In this document: piece by piece, positions 10,226 through 20,535 of the stretch
Layout of the letters: each line of letters opens with the position of its first letter
Numbering within the stretch: position 1 is the first letter of the stretch
From: Platycnemis pennipes
Lineage: Eukaryota; Arthropoda; Insecta; Odonata; Platycnemididae
Reading direction: 5' to 3'
Assembly (NCBI GenBank): GCA_933228895.1
Contig: OW121852.1
Span: forward strand, 126,537,544-126,601,543
DNA: 64,000 nt
Translations under genes and position numbers: made by a program
The notes under the pieces: model-generated
Told to the model about the DNA's origin: nothing
Database searches by the model: none
Seen by the model: only the letters and a program-made list of their open reading frames with translations

Positions 10226-10725
10226 TCATCATCAGACCGCAGGTTGAAATTTTCCGCGGAAAATTTCAACCTGCCCAGAAAGACCAATTTAATGTCTTAA
10301 CTCAATTCCTTGACAATATTTTCAATGAAGGCGTTTAAATAAATACGCGAACTCCAACTCACTATGGCAGACTGTACCATACTCATAATAGTAGAGAAAC
10401 TGATTGCCGAACTGACAGAAGCAAAATATCCTTCTTTCCTCATACAATTTGGGATATGAATACTTAGCTGTAATGGCATCCAATAGTATAAATATAAGTA
10501 TATCAATGGATAGCAGAGGTAGTTGCATGTTTGTTTAAAGGTTTTAAGCTAACCCAACTAACAGTATGTTATTGCCGGTTTATCTTGTTTAAAGTGTTAT
10601 GTTTGGACTTGAATGTAATTATTAATCCTTTTAATGCATGATACGTAATGCATGTTTGGTGTGAATTCACCCAATTCCACACACCTTTATGGTGGCTTGC
10701 ACGGTATTATGTAGATGTAGTTAAC
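10226..10725 (+). mobile_element. LINE family A' 3' end
   Basis: Corresponds to 19,875-20,300: CAGACCGCAGGTTGAAATTT at the start, then CTTGACAATATTTTCAATGA, the UTR block AAGCTAACCCAACTAACAG (10,547) and a 3' hairpin variant, CACCTTTATGGTGGCTTGCA. The coding part is non-functional. Its first 48 bp are rearranged into a perfect palindrome (10,239-10,274). Confidence 0.75.
10239..10274. repeat. 36-bp perfect palindrome
   Basis: Left half GCAGGTTGAAATTTTCCG and right half CGGAAAATTTCAACCTGC are exact reverse complements with no spacer; the centre is CCGCGG. It lies at the 5' edge of a LINE A' fragment, whose sequence supplies one half. Confidence 0.95.
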
Positions 10726-11180
10726 TAACAAGAGGTATTGTAAACTGTATAAGACGTTCAAATTATCTAACTCTCTTTACCATGTTGTGCATACAGTTTT
10801 ATATTTCACTTGAACAACCCAACAAAAGAGCAAGAGAATCGTATTGAGGTTTCCGTTAGAGAGCTGGCACATCATCCTAAGTAATTGGGTTCAAATTACG
10901 GCAATATCAAGGATTTTGTGGAGGAATCTCAGACCACATTTCAACCGAATGCATCGCTACGTCCAGCGGACGGGACGAGAAACAGTTTCTACTGGTGCAT
11001 TTGGAGCATTACGTTGATTTGTTGGCTGGAGTGAATTCCGAGGGCCCGGGTTGCAATCTAAGCAATGACATGGAGTGTTCAGATGTTTACTTGTCCCCAT
11101 TTGAGTGCTATTCTGAGAGCTATTCAAGTTAAGTACTCCATCTATTCAATAGGAAGTTAGGTCGAGAATACTGAAGAATG
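10726..11180. other. No gene seen
   Basis: AT-rich spacer without recognised coding potential or a repeat partner in the window. Confidence 0.4.
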
Positions 11181-11184
11181 AAAT

Positions 11185-11743
11185 ACCATACAGAGGAATT
11201 TATTGTTGCAGAAATTGCCAGTAGAATTGCCCAAACAAAAACGGCATTTAACCAGAAGAATATTTTGCTTACAGCTGCAAATACAAGCGTTGAAGTGAGG
11301 AAACATTTCATTAGAACATAAATCTGGAGCATCCTACTATATGGCAGCGAAGCATGGACAATAACAGCAGCAGAGAAGTCCAGGCTGGAAGCATTTGAAA
11401 TGTAGTGCTACCGAAGAATGATGAAGATAAAATGGATCGATCGAGTGGCAAACGAAGAAGTCTTAAGAAGAGTGGGAGAGATCTCTACTGAAAACATTAA
11501 AAAGAAGACGGGACAACTTAATGGGCCACATCTTGAGACACGATGGCCTGATGAAGGCAATCGTCGAGGGAAAAGTGAACGGGAAGAATGGAAAAGGCAG
11601 GCCTCGTATGAGGTATATGGAGCAAGTTGTGAAGGATGTAAAAGAGAGGAGCTACGTCAATATGAAGAGGTTGGCCGATAGAAGAATCGAGTGGAGGGCT
11701 GCGTCAAACCAATCCTAGGATTGTTGACCGATGATGATGATGA
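11185..11743 (+). pseudogene. LINE family B, RT C-terminal end
   Basis: Plus-strand copy. 11,210-11,300 encodes an EIASRIAQTKTAF-like segment; 11,330-11,450 the YGSEAWTITAAEKSRLEAFE segment; 11,418-11,681 reads MMKIKWIDRVANEEVLRRVG then, after a frameshift, MGHILRHDGLMKAIVEGKVN and a KGRPRMRYMEQVVKDVKERS segment. An in-frame stop sits at 11,321. The 3' end GGATTGTTGACCGATGATGA at 11,716 is the cleanest copy of the family B terminus. Confidence 0.85.
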
Positions 11744-12325
11744 CCGGCTTATATCGATTTCTCCACCCTTCTTTCAATCCACCCTCTTGGAGCCCTATGA
11801 AAACACCTGTCGGTTGAATGCCTTGACCAAAATAGTGAATCTTCTAGAAACATTATGGAAGAAGATAAACTAGTATGTGGGATTTGTGTTAAGATATCTT
11901 ATGTTCAGTTCTTGTGTATCTTGTGTCAAATACCTTACGTTAAGATAGACATGATGCCGATCTGGGTTGTACTCAGACGTTACCTCATTCTTAAAAAAGA
12001 AATCCTACCAATAACTAGCCACACCTTCTGTCCGCTAAGGGTGCTAATTTCTTTAGTTTTCGATCTTATCCCCAAATATTAATACATACCTACCACGACA
12101 AAACTATATGTAATACAATTGACTAATTTTTTCCATTCCTAGAGACATAGGCATATTTAAAACTTGAGTAGACTTTTAATTTGCACTTAAAAATTTAATT
12201 GAAATTAATTATTTCTGAATTCACGACTATAAATTAAGAATTTTTGACATATATTGAAGCCCAAGTACAATTAAATTACTTTAACAACTACTTATCTTAC
12301 GCTGATATTAAACTGATTTTAATCG
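11744..12325. other. No gene seen
   Basis: AT-rich spacer. An open frame at 11,855-12,082 has no recognisable features. Confidence 0.4.
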
Positions 12326-12327
12326 TC

Positions 12328-12420
12328 ACCACTTGTCATCAATGGGTTGGTTTGACGAATCCACTCCCCAGATTACTCTATCTGCTGATATATTCATTTC
12401 CTCACAATTATTCCTCTTAG
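12328..12420 (-). mobile_element. LINE family B 3' end, old fragment
   Basis: TCATCAATGGGTTGGTTTGA, then TCTGCTGATATATTCATTTC, parallels the family B minus-strand 3' end (GGTTTGACGCAGCCC...TCGGCCAACCTCTTCA). Strongly diverged. Confidence 0.45.
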
Positions 12421-12497
12421 GAACTAGGAGTATTCTTTGCAGGGTAGAGTAGGAGAGGGGATTATCAGAGGGGATATAGGTGGGTTGAATTTTGACT

Positions 12498-12740
12498 CAG
12501 GTGGCTGTGACCACCGAAATATTCTATAATAAGTATGAGTACTCATTTTCTGTGCTTAATTTTCACACCTGTGAATAAACCAGGGTTTCAGGTAAAAAAC
12601 TAATCATAATGCAATGTTGGGAGTAACGTTGTGGAAATTGAAAAAGCAATTAAGAATCTAAATGAAAATGGAGTTCCTACCTAATTAATTCGCTGAAAAT
12701 CAAACACACTACATGTTTGTGCACACCGCTAGGGTAGCAA
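12498..12740 (+). repeat. Interspersed repeat H, copy 1
   Basis: Direct repeat of 14,222-14,455. Shared blocks include GACCACCGAAATATTCTA, GGGTTTCAGGTAAAAAACTA and GAGTTCCTACCTAATTAATT. Non-coding, family unknown. Confidence 0.7.
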
Positions 12741-13730
12741 ATAAAGATCACAGCGGAACATTACGCCGCCTTTTATAAGTTTCCAAGGAACATGATGGAG
12801 CTATCTCAAAGGGAAATAATATCGGAAATTGGAATCGCGATAAAGGTCACTTTTGTGGCTTTGAAAGTCGGTTCTAATTGATCTCGACATCGATTCACGC
12901 ACACACCCACACACACGCCTACACTCGATCTCATCCAGCATTTATTACGCTCCATTGGAACACTGAAAAAAAGATAAGAGTGAGATGGACTATCGTGCAC
13001 CAGGATTGAAACAAAATTCAAATACTTCAGCAACACATGCCTGACGACAAGTAAATCGGAAATTCTGAATATCTACTGAAGAATTTAAGGATAAATGAAT
13101 GAGCTCAAAGATAAAGATCCAGCAATATATTTATGAAAAGTCAGGGAATTAGAAAGTCAATTTTGACCCTTTAGTAAAGAGTTTGGCCTTTACTATAGAG
13201 TGGATAAAATAGGCATTTGTGAACTGAAATATTAGGTCTCATAACGGATAACGGAATGGAAACAATTGCGAAGTAAGACATTGTATGAGATACAATAAGT
13301 GAACCTTTGAGCATATAAGGGAGACTAAATATTTCAAAATGAATAGCTTATCCGATAGCCTTATATAAAAGGAGAGCTGAGTCAAGCAATTATTTGTTCC
13401 AATGGGTTAGATTACGATGATATTTCCATGATTTTTCTTATAGTGCTCCTCAAATAATGCTTAGTATTAACAATTTGTTACTCTGCATTACAAATTACCC
13501 TCACGATAATGCAAGGTGGGCTGGGGCAACATGTGCGGCTACGGCTTGTATTGAACTGCAGAGATGCAAGTATAAGGTGAGCTATAGCGGTATGTCAAGT
13601 AGATGCAATGTTGCCAATTTTCGCCGCTAAAGTGGTTTCCGATGTGAATCTGCTACGTCAGTGAGGCAGTAAACACTCAATACAAAAAATTGAATCTTAT
13701 TATAGTTTACAATTACCAATATTATAAATT
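12741..13730. other. No gene seen
   Basis: AT-rich, with a short CA-rich stretch at 12,897-12,925. No supported frame. Confidence 0.4.
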
Positions 13731-13732
13731 TT

Positions 13733-13925
13733 TCTGCCGGTGAAGGTAGGTCGAAATGTACATTTAATTCCCCCCCCATAAATTTCACACAGCCTTCAGC
13801 CCCTCAAACTTCCCATCATTCTATCCAAGCTACCCGTTCTTCTTCGCTTACCCAACGTTCTTTCCTCAAGCCTCTTCTCTCTTGATGCACACCATTATCT
13901 TAGACTTCTTCTTATTGATCTTCAC
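13733..13925 (-). mobile_element. LINE C 3' end joined to a LINE B fragment
   Basis: 13,733-13,880 matches the LINE C 3' end at 17,568-17,720 (CCGGTGAAGGTAGGT, CCTTCAGCCCCTCA, CCCATCATTCT, TTACCCAACGTTCTTTC). From about 13,883 the sequence becomes family B: GATGCACACCATTATCTTAG then CTTCTTCTTATTGATCTTCA. The switch is abrupt and both parts are minus strand. Confidence 0.65.
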
Positions 13926-14220
13926 AGTCAGTAAGAATCTCTGAATGCAAGGTAAAAATTTTTGACCAATCAAGGGCTACAATGCATGGTCATCTTAAAC
14001 AACAGCGAGGAAAGAAGCCACTAAATATTTGAGAAGCCCCCAGGTGAAAAAAAATTAGCACAAAGAATGAGCTTTTGACAAATATGGTTTTAGCTTATCA
14101 AGAACGGAAATTAAGATGTTTTCGCGGAATATGAGAGAAAAATAATATTCCCCCTTTGTTCAAAGACAGTTGATCCGGTGATGTTTGGTTAATCCAGTAT
14201 AAAAAAACCACCACTAATAA
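13926..14220. other. No gene seen
   Basis: AT-rich spacer with no recognised feature. Confidence 0.35.
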
Positions 14221-14221
14221 T

Positions 14222-14455
14222 ATGTGCTGCGACCACCGAAATATTCTACAATACGTGTGTGTTTATTTTCTGTGTTTTTCTCTGTTTAATATTCACATAT
14301 ATATAATCAGGGTTTCAGGTAAAAAACTAATCATAACAAAATTTTGGGAGTAATGTTGTGAAAATTAAAAAGTAATGAAGAATCTAAATGAAAATGGAGT
14401 TCCTACCTAATTAATTCGCTGAAAAGCAAACACATTACATCGTCCGCGAGGGTAG
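14222..14455 (+). repeat. Interspersed repeat H, copy 2
   Basis: Same orientation as 12,498-12,740, with the same blocks around GGGTTTCAGGTAAAAAACTA and CCTACCTAATTAATTCGCTG. The two copies are 1.7 kb apart. Confidence 0.7.
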
Positions 14456-15278
14456 CGATTTGGTGATCCTACACTTCCTGCCCATGACGGACGCTCATAG
14501 CCAAGAGATAGAGAAATTTGTTACTTATTTTTCCTTTACAAATATTTCGGTTTCTTTAGTGAAACAATTAAAGAGCTATATCTATCTGAGAATTCTAAAA
14601 TAATTTGGAATTTGGATGATACATCATTTTAAAAGCTCAAAGAAAGAGGAAGGTTGCAGGCACTGTTGTCGCAAATCTGACTAAAGAGAGTAGTGGTCCA
14701 ATAAGTCAATACGTGTCTTGTTTTACGTGCTATGTTGCTGGTCTCCTCTTTTTTCACCGTTGGTCCAAAGTTGGCTGTTCAAACAATCACAATAAAATAG
14801 CAGCCTAAGCAGTGCACACAGAGGGCTTTGGAACGTTGACGTAACGACGTATGACTAGTCCCCTAAAAATTTGATCTCAATCACATATTATAATCACAAT
14901 TGCTGTCACGAAATAGTCACAAGTGAGGGGTAGACAAGGAAGTCACACTTTTTGTCATCATTACTTGTTGTTGTTTGATTAAAACACTTATATTGTTGGG
15001 TAATTATTACAGGCTATACATTTCAGTACTTTAATATTTAATCAAATGGAAAACATACTGTTCCTCATCTCGGACAGAAATAATAATTCATTTCTGGGTA
15101 TTCTTTCATATCGTGATGCCACCTTCACGGCCAATTTGGAAAAGCAAGAAGCACCACGTGAGAAAACTTTGCGAGATCAGTAGACTAGACAAATGGTTCC
15201 CAAACTTTTTGGCATCGAATAGGGAAAATTTAGGAATAATAATTGTATTATGGTAGCTACAATTTCCACGCTTACCTC
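14456..15278. other. No gene seen
   Basis: AT-rich spacer with no coding potential or repeat partner recognised. Confidence 0.4.
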
Positions 15279-15280
15279 TA

Positions 15281-15585
15281 AATCTACATCCCCGTGATAC
15301 CCTGCAAGCCACCGCGAGGGTGTGTGGCAGGGGGTGAAGATCACCAAACATGCACAAATGACACGCAACTAGGATATTTAATGGAGACATGCCAGATAAC
15401 AGGGTCACATGCAGTTAGATCATTAGTATCTACATAATAAGAAAGGGATTATTGGTTGTTATTACATGCATCACGCACTGCAGACTACTCTAAAAATATT
15501 TCACCTACCTATCCCGTTGCTATGCTGCCTATTATGTTCTTTAATAGTATGGGGAAAAATTGTATTTTAAATCTATCGGTAGCAA
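15281..15585 (-). mobile_element. LINE family A 3' UTR
   Basis: Minus-strand 3' hairpin (CCCTGCAAGCCACCGCGAGG), the GGGGTGAAGATCACCAAACA block, AGGGATTATTGGTTGTTATT, CATGCATCACGCACTGCAG, and the TACCTATCCCGTTGCTATGC block that reads SIATGIGR-like on the coding strand. Only the UTR and the last coding residues are kept. Confidence 0.75.
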
Positions 15586-15783
15586 TCGATTCCAACCGGT
15601 ACCAATCTCTACGAGTAATCGAGATTGGTACCGATGGTACCAATGCTTGGGTTGGTGCTTGGGTCATTCACATCTACATATACGCATAAACTTGTGGTAT
15701 ACAGTGGATGAAGCATGTTTTAATCATTACTAACTTAAAATACTAGGGAAACACAGATAATTATATTTAGAGAAATGCTTCTG

Positions 15784-15829
15784 TAACCAGTGATCACTTC
15801 ATACGTAGTGATGAAGTGATCACTGGTTA
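15784..15829. repeat. Hairpin with 19-bp perfect arms
   Basis: TAACCAGTGATCACTTCAT (15,784-15,802) and its exact reverse complement ATGAAGTGATCACTGGTTA (15,811-15,829) are separated by 8 bp. It is too symmetrical to be chance, but no partner elsewhere was found. Confidence 0.9.
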
Positions 15830-15865
15830 TCTGGTAAGTGCTGTCTGCAGTTTGTCGAAAACCGC

Positions 15866-16066
15866 ATTGATGGTCTAAATTCTAGTCGATCTAGGAAGAA
15901 TCATTTCGTAATTGTTTTAAGGAAAACTCAGAAGGGGCTGGGACTCATTATGCAAATTGTGAGAAAGAATACGTGCAAAAACTCAAACAGAGATTTTATT
16001 TCTCACTTGTAAGGCCTCATCTAGATCCTACATATAGTGTTTCATCTACATCTACACAATGCTCTG
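15866..16066 (+). pseudogene. LINE A-like RT fragment with inverted tail
   Basis: Encodes a degraded FISHL.RPHLDPTYSV-like segment, equivalent to the SLVRPHLEYA motif of family A. The block 15,866-16,040 recurs in inverted orientation at 17,241-17,435. It ends at 16,037 with a short piece of an inverted family A tail (CATCTACATCTACACAATGC), making a LINE-on-LINE junction. Confidence 0.6.
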
Positions 16067-16084
16067 TTATTACCATCTGGTTGC

Positions 16085-16220
16085 ACGTGCTGCATTCAAA
16101 ATGCCATTTTTCCCCGCACTACAAGAGAACTGAATAGGCGGAATAGCAAAGGGATGGGTAGGGAATATATTTAGGAGTAGTCTGTAGTGCATGATGCATG
16201 TATTTAACAACCAATCCCTT
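16085..16220 (+). mobile_element. LINE family A 3' region, left part
   Basis: AAAATGCCATTTTTCCCCGC, AGCAAAGGGATGGGTAGG and GTAGTGCATGATGCATG match the corresponding part of the copy at 63,315-63,440. The copy stops in the AATCCCTTAA block and resumes at 16,765, so one element appears split by an insertion of about 545 bp. Confidence 0.75.
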
Positions 16221-16764
16221 AATTTACCATACCGTTTACCATGTTTTTTATTGCCGTATCTGATAGAGTTTGCAAAATAAAAAGACCCGTATTTTTCCGT
16301 TTTTTGATCCGTCAATTATTTCCCGAGTTATAAGCGGCGATTAGCTGATGTTTTTAACCCTTTCGGAAAAGTGGGCGTGGTGCAACCTCTGACGTATATT
16401 GACTTCGTCCAATCATAACTGATCCCGCGAATCTGCTTTGCCTTATCGCAATGGGGGGGACACAGATAACTCTGCCAATCGGAGCAGTTGCGACTGGATC
16501 TGTGCAATCAGACCTTCCGAGAACCCCCCTCCACTCCCTTCCCTTCCCCTAAAAGCAATCAAGGACGGGAGGAAAATGACGTCGATGGTCTCAAAGCAGC
16601 TTGTTCGGTGGGCGTCACCTTTTGCTTATTTTAATTTTCGATTTATGAGTGAATGGTTGTGATTAGAAGATTAATTTTTTCACTAAAATTCTTTTTTCGT
16701 TTCCATCTAACGATTTCGTGTACAAAATTGCGATTTCGGTTCCGAGTAAACGCCCACATTACTA
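16221..16764. mobile_element. Insertion of unknown type inside LINE A
   Basis: The flanking LINE A sequence is continuous once this block is removed. The right part (about 16,590-16,758: GGTGGGCGTCACCTTTTGC, GAGTGAATGGTTGTGATTAG, CGATTTCGGTTCCGAGTAAA) is repeated in inverted orientation at 25,928-26,092. No transposase frame was found. Target-site duplication and terminal repeats were not identified. Confidence 0.55.
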
Positions 16765-16900
16765 TGAAGTTACTAACAGTCTAGTTGCCTGAGACCATAT
16801 AGTAGCTTGTTTGCATGTCTATAGTGCATGCTTCGAGATCTTCACCCCCTGCCACACACCCTCGCGGTGGCTTGAAAGGTATTGCGTGGATGTAAATGTA
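16765..16900 (+). mobile_element. LINE family A 3' region, right part
   Basis: Resumes with CTAGTTGCCTGAGACC and ends in the 3' hairpin (CCCTGCCACACACCCTCGCG) and GTGGATGTAAATG. Confidence 0.75.
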
Positions 16901-17024
16901 CTTTCATGGAGATTAGTATAAGGGGTGCTGCTTTCCTCTGTACACAATTAAGATCTCTCGTTGTATCCGAAACCATGTTAGCTGTAAATATAACTAACTA
17001 ATGGTATAAAAACAAGTTTATCCA

Positions 17025-17240
17025 ATAATAGTGTAGGTAGTTGTATGCCTGTATAAGAAATTTAAGCTAACCCAACTAACAGCATGCCTGCTTTGCTAAT
17101 TTTATCTTTTTTAAAGTTTCGACTAGTATATTATTACTCATCTTTTTTATGAATGATATGTAATGCATTTTCGTTGTGAAATCACCCCCTGCCTCACACA
17201 TTTATGGTGGCTTGCAGACTATTGTGTAGATGTATATGAA
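17025..17240 (+). mobile_element. LINE family A' 3' UTR
   Basis: AAGCTAACCCAACTAACAGC, TGAATGATATGTAATGCA and the hairpin variant CACATTTATGGTGGCTTGCA, ending GTGTAGATG. Same subfamily as 10,226-10,725 and 19,287-20,300. Confidence 0.75.
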
Positions 17241-17435
17241 ACGCTATATATAGGCTCTAGATGAGGCCTTACAAGTGAGAAATAATATCTCTGTTTGAGT
17301 TTTTGCACAGATTCTTTCTCACACTTTGCATAATGTGTCCCAGACCCTTCTGAGTTGTTCCGTAACACAATTAGGTAATGATTCTTCCTAGATAGACCAT
17401 CCTAGATAGAATTTAGACCATCAATCCAGTTTAGA
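17241..17435 (-). mobile_element. Inverted copy of the LINE fragment at 15,866-16,040
   Basis: GATGAGGCCTTACAAGTGAG, GTTTGAGTTTTTGCAC and ACCATCAATCCAG are reverse-complementary to 16,020-15,870. The copy starts exactly where the A' tail ends. Confidence 0.7.
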
Positions 17436-17564
17436 GAAATTGCTGACAGCACTTAATTTACAGCTAAAAATAGAATCTAGACATCCAAGTCAGAGCCGGT
17501 GAAGCTTGCTTGATCCTGAGCTTGATCATGAATCTTCATTACCTAAATGCTTAGTTATTAGTAT

Positions 17565-17990
17565 TCTACCGGTGAAGGTAGGTTTAAATGGGCATGTATT
17601 TCTTCTCAACCCCTAAATTTCACACGATGCCCCTCTTCAGCCCCTCATACCTCCCATCATTCTTTCCAAGGTACCTATTGTTCTCCTCCCTCTTCCCCGC
17701 TTACCCAACGTTCTTCCGTCAACCACTTCTTTGAAAACACCACCCCCTTTTATTACCTTTCCCATCCACACCTTACGCCTTCCCTTAATTTCATCTATCA
17801 AATTTCTTTCCTCTCCTACCGATTCTAGCACTTCATCGTTCGTCCTCCTTTCGACCCACTTTACTTTCTCCACCATTCTCCACACCCGCATCTCAAAAGC
17901 CCCAAGTTTATTTTCGTCTTCTTTTCACAAAGCCCACGTTTCCGCCCCATATATTGCAATGCTCCATTTTTAACTTTTCACCAGACACAC
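17565..17990 (-). pseudogene. LINE family C (RTE-like) RT C-terminal end
   Basis: The minus strand at 17,891-17,637 encodes 84 residues: EKVKWVERRTNDEVLESVGE, then RNLIDEIKGRRKVWMGKVIK and LGKRGRGRRTIGTL. An upstream segment at about 17,990-17,900 reads IYGAETWAL...KINLGAFEMR across a frameshift. The pattern (YG-E-W-L...FEM--WR---KV-W--R-TN-EVL--VGE) is typical of RTE-related LINEs but clearly differs from family B. The 3' end near 17,568 matches 13,733-13,880. Confidence 0.75.
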
Positions 17991-18252
17991 ACGCTTGAGC
18001 TATCTTAATATTGTTACGCTTAAGAAAGCTAGTAAATACTTCAAGTTCCAACCATTATAAGAGCACAGAGAGTCGTCAGCTTTCTTGATTTCACATTTAT
18101 TTTAATACAAGAATACGTATAGTGGAGTTTGAGTGATAGGAACGTTAGCGGTGACGCGAGATGACGATTAATACTTTTGCCCCAGGGCTGTAACGTAAAT
18201 ATCGCAATGTTATGAGGGGAAAATATACTTAGATCACGGGAATGTAGACGTA

Positions 18253-18893
18253 CACCAGGGGGGTTATTTTGTAATCTCACCTTTTTAATGACTCTTTGCG
18301 GGAAGGCGGGAGATCCGTTTCGGTCTCTTAATGATCGGCTCATGAACGGTTCGTGAATTGTCGAAGCTCCTATCGGTAGCGCTATCTGTTGCCGATCTCG
18401 TCAACTTTGAATAAACAAACGAGTGCCTGGAAACGGCGACCGCTTTCTTCAAAAATGGAGGAATGCGGTGAAGGTGAGTGAAAAATTGTTTGTCCCTATC
18501 ATTTTAATTATTCGGATGAACTGTCAAGATAATTTATGTACTATAATTTCCTTATACAAGGTCCAACAATGAAATTTAAAATCGTTCGTATATTTCCCGC
18601 TCTTGCTTTTTTTCCAACTCAAGCTTCAAGTGGAAACGATGGTGGCTCCATTTAACGTTCTTTTCGAAGATGAGATGGGAACTAACGGCAGGCGGATATA
18701 ATGAAAAGGATCAAGAGTCTAAAGAATCGGATCGAGCGGATGAATCGTCTAAAAGACCAGTACATGACCCGTAGTTCACCGCGTGAGATCCGAAGATGGT
18801 CACGCCGCCTGGGTGGCGGAGTTTAACTGCGAAAAAGTGACATTTTATGACGTATTCTCACGAAAGTGAGATTACAAAATAACCCCCCAGGTG
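18253..18893. mobile_element. 641-bp element with terminal inverted repeats
   Basis: The ends match over 27 of 28 bp: 18,253-18,280 and 18,866-18,893 share GGGGGGTTATTTTGTAATC and a following TCAC in inverted form. Inside, an ATG at about 18,455 (reading MEECGEG) is followed directly by a donor-like GGTGAGTG. No transposase frame and no clear target-site duplication were found. Probably a MITE-like deletion derivative. Confidence 0.65.
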
Positions 18894-19069
18894 GCGCGAG
18901 TGAAACTTTTAAAAGAGGGGAGGACGACGATCCGAGGGTCGACCCCTGACCCCGCCGACATTTGCTCCTTTCTTATTTTTTTTTGAACTCGAGAGTGACC
19001 TCGGTCGTTTTATTCAGCTTAAGGAGGATGTCGCCCATTGCGGAAGGTTAGCCGCCGCCGTCTGCGCAT

Positions 19070-19165
19070 CGTCCCTGGGGGAGAGAGGAGGGGATAATTG
19101 GGGGGGGGATAGGGGGAGAAGGTGAGGTAATACTAATAATAATGGTGCCCCCCCCCTGAAATAAA
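19070..19165 (+). repeat. G-tract-rich segment with C-tract
   Basis: Several runs of G (GGGGG at 19,077; a run of nine at 19,100; GGGGG at 19,115) are followed by a run of nine C at about 19,148. G-quadruplex potential is plausible from the runs. No gene is associated. Confidence 0.5.
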
Positions 19166-19244
19166 CACTCAGGGTACGAAATCGTCACAGCCGACTCCTA
19201 TGCACGCGCGGAAAATTTGCTCGTTTGAACTTCATATTTTCACG

Positions 19245-19286
19245 CACCCTCATTGTGGCTTGCAGGGTATTGCGTAGATGTAGTCG
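19245..19286 (+). mobile_element. LINE family A orphan 3' end
   Basis: CACCCTCATTGTGGCTTGCA then GTATTGCGTAGATGTAG. Directly abuts the next LINE copy. Confidence 0.65.
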
Positions 19287-20300
19287 ATGATGCACATATT
19301 GAAAATCAGTGTCAATAAGGCGGTAAAAAGTAAGCTTCGTGTATTTGCCGATGATGCAGTAGTGTGCAGGGAAATCTTATGCCCAAACGATAAAGAATAT
19401 TTAAGTGATGACTTACAAGTAATTGAAAATTGGTGTGATACATGGCAGTTAGAATTAAACTTTAAAAAAATATCTTGTAATGAATTTTTGGAAAAAGAAT
19501 AGCTCTCCTCCTAGCACTCACAAAATAAGTAATAATGAAGTAACAAACGTGGATGCCATTAAATATCTTGGAATAAGACTGACACATGATCTTTCCTTGA
19601 GTATACACATACGTGAAATAATTAGTTAAGCGAATCGTAAACTCCAATTAGTCAAAAGAGTACTGGGTAAATTGTGACGATCATGTACGAAAAATCAGCT
19701 ACTTTTCCCTTGTTAGACCTCATTTGGAATATGCTTCCAGTGTATGGGATCCCTACGAAATCAGTCTAAATAATGAACTTGAACGTGTGCAACGAAGATG
19801 GGCAATATTTGTAAAGGGACGGTACGATAACCTTATTAGCGTAACCAGTCTATTAAATGAATTAAATTGAGAACCATTGTCAGATCGCAGGTTGAAATTT
19901 AGACTTAATCTCTTTAACAAATTCCAAGACCATATTTTTAGTGATGATGTTAAAAATATATTGCGAGCCCCAACTTACTATGTTAGACTGGACCATGTCC
20001 TTTTTTATTCGTACAATTAGGGATATGAATAACGGTAAATATATCCAGTAGGAGTGTAGAAATGGATGACATTGGTAGCTGCATGTTGGTGTAAGGACTT
20101 GAAGCTAACCCTACTAACAGAATGTTTTTGCATGTTTGCTTTGCAATTTCTATCTTTTTTTAAAATAGTGTAGTGTAGAACAGTACATAAATACTAATCC
20201 TTTTTTATGCATGATATGTAGTGTATGTTTGGTGAGAATTCACCCGCTGCCACACACCTTTATGGTGGATTGCAGGGTATTATGTAGATAAGATGTAGAC
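19287..20300 (+). pseudogene. LINE family A' RT, from FADD motif to 3' end
   Basis: Longest family A-type coding remnant. 19,287-19,502 encodes RT motif C as VFADDAVVC (Y/FADD box), followed by the WCDTWQLELNFKK block. After frameshifts, KISYFSLVRPHLEYASSVWD (about 19,690-19,750), ELERVQRRWAIFVKGRYDNL (about 19,770-19,830), EPLSDRRLKFRLNL and IFSDDVKNILRAPTYY are readable. The UTR has the block GAAGCTAACCCTACTAACAG and the hairpin CACACCTTTATGGTGG, ending at a TGTAGATAAGATGTAG tail. Stops make it non-functional. Confidence 0.85.
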
Positions 20301-20319
20301 CTGGGACCATATTCAGCAT

Positions 20320-20535
20320 CTCAACTACATCTACTCAACACCCTGCAAACTACAATGAAGGTGTATGGCAAGGAGAGAAGATCACCAAACATGCACTATT
20401 GACGTGCAACTTCGAACCTGGCTCGCTAGGAGAGTGGACAGTGAGAGACATAATAGAGTCACATGCCACTAATAGGTTAGTATCTCCATAGTAATAAAGG
20501 GATTATTGGTTTTCAATACATGCATCATGCACTAC
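20320..20535 (-). mobile_element. LINE family A 3' UTR, tandem copy 1
   Basis: CTACATCTACTCAACACCC, AGAAGATCACCAAACATGCA and GGGATTATTGGTTTTCAATA, ending CATGCATCATGCACTA. It is followed at once by another 3' end in the same orientation. Confidence 0.8.

Noticed and set aside
12897..12925. CA-rich microsatellite as a regulatory feature
   Set aside because: Short, imperfect and isolated; ordinary simple repeat.
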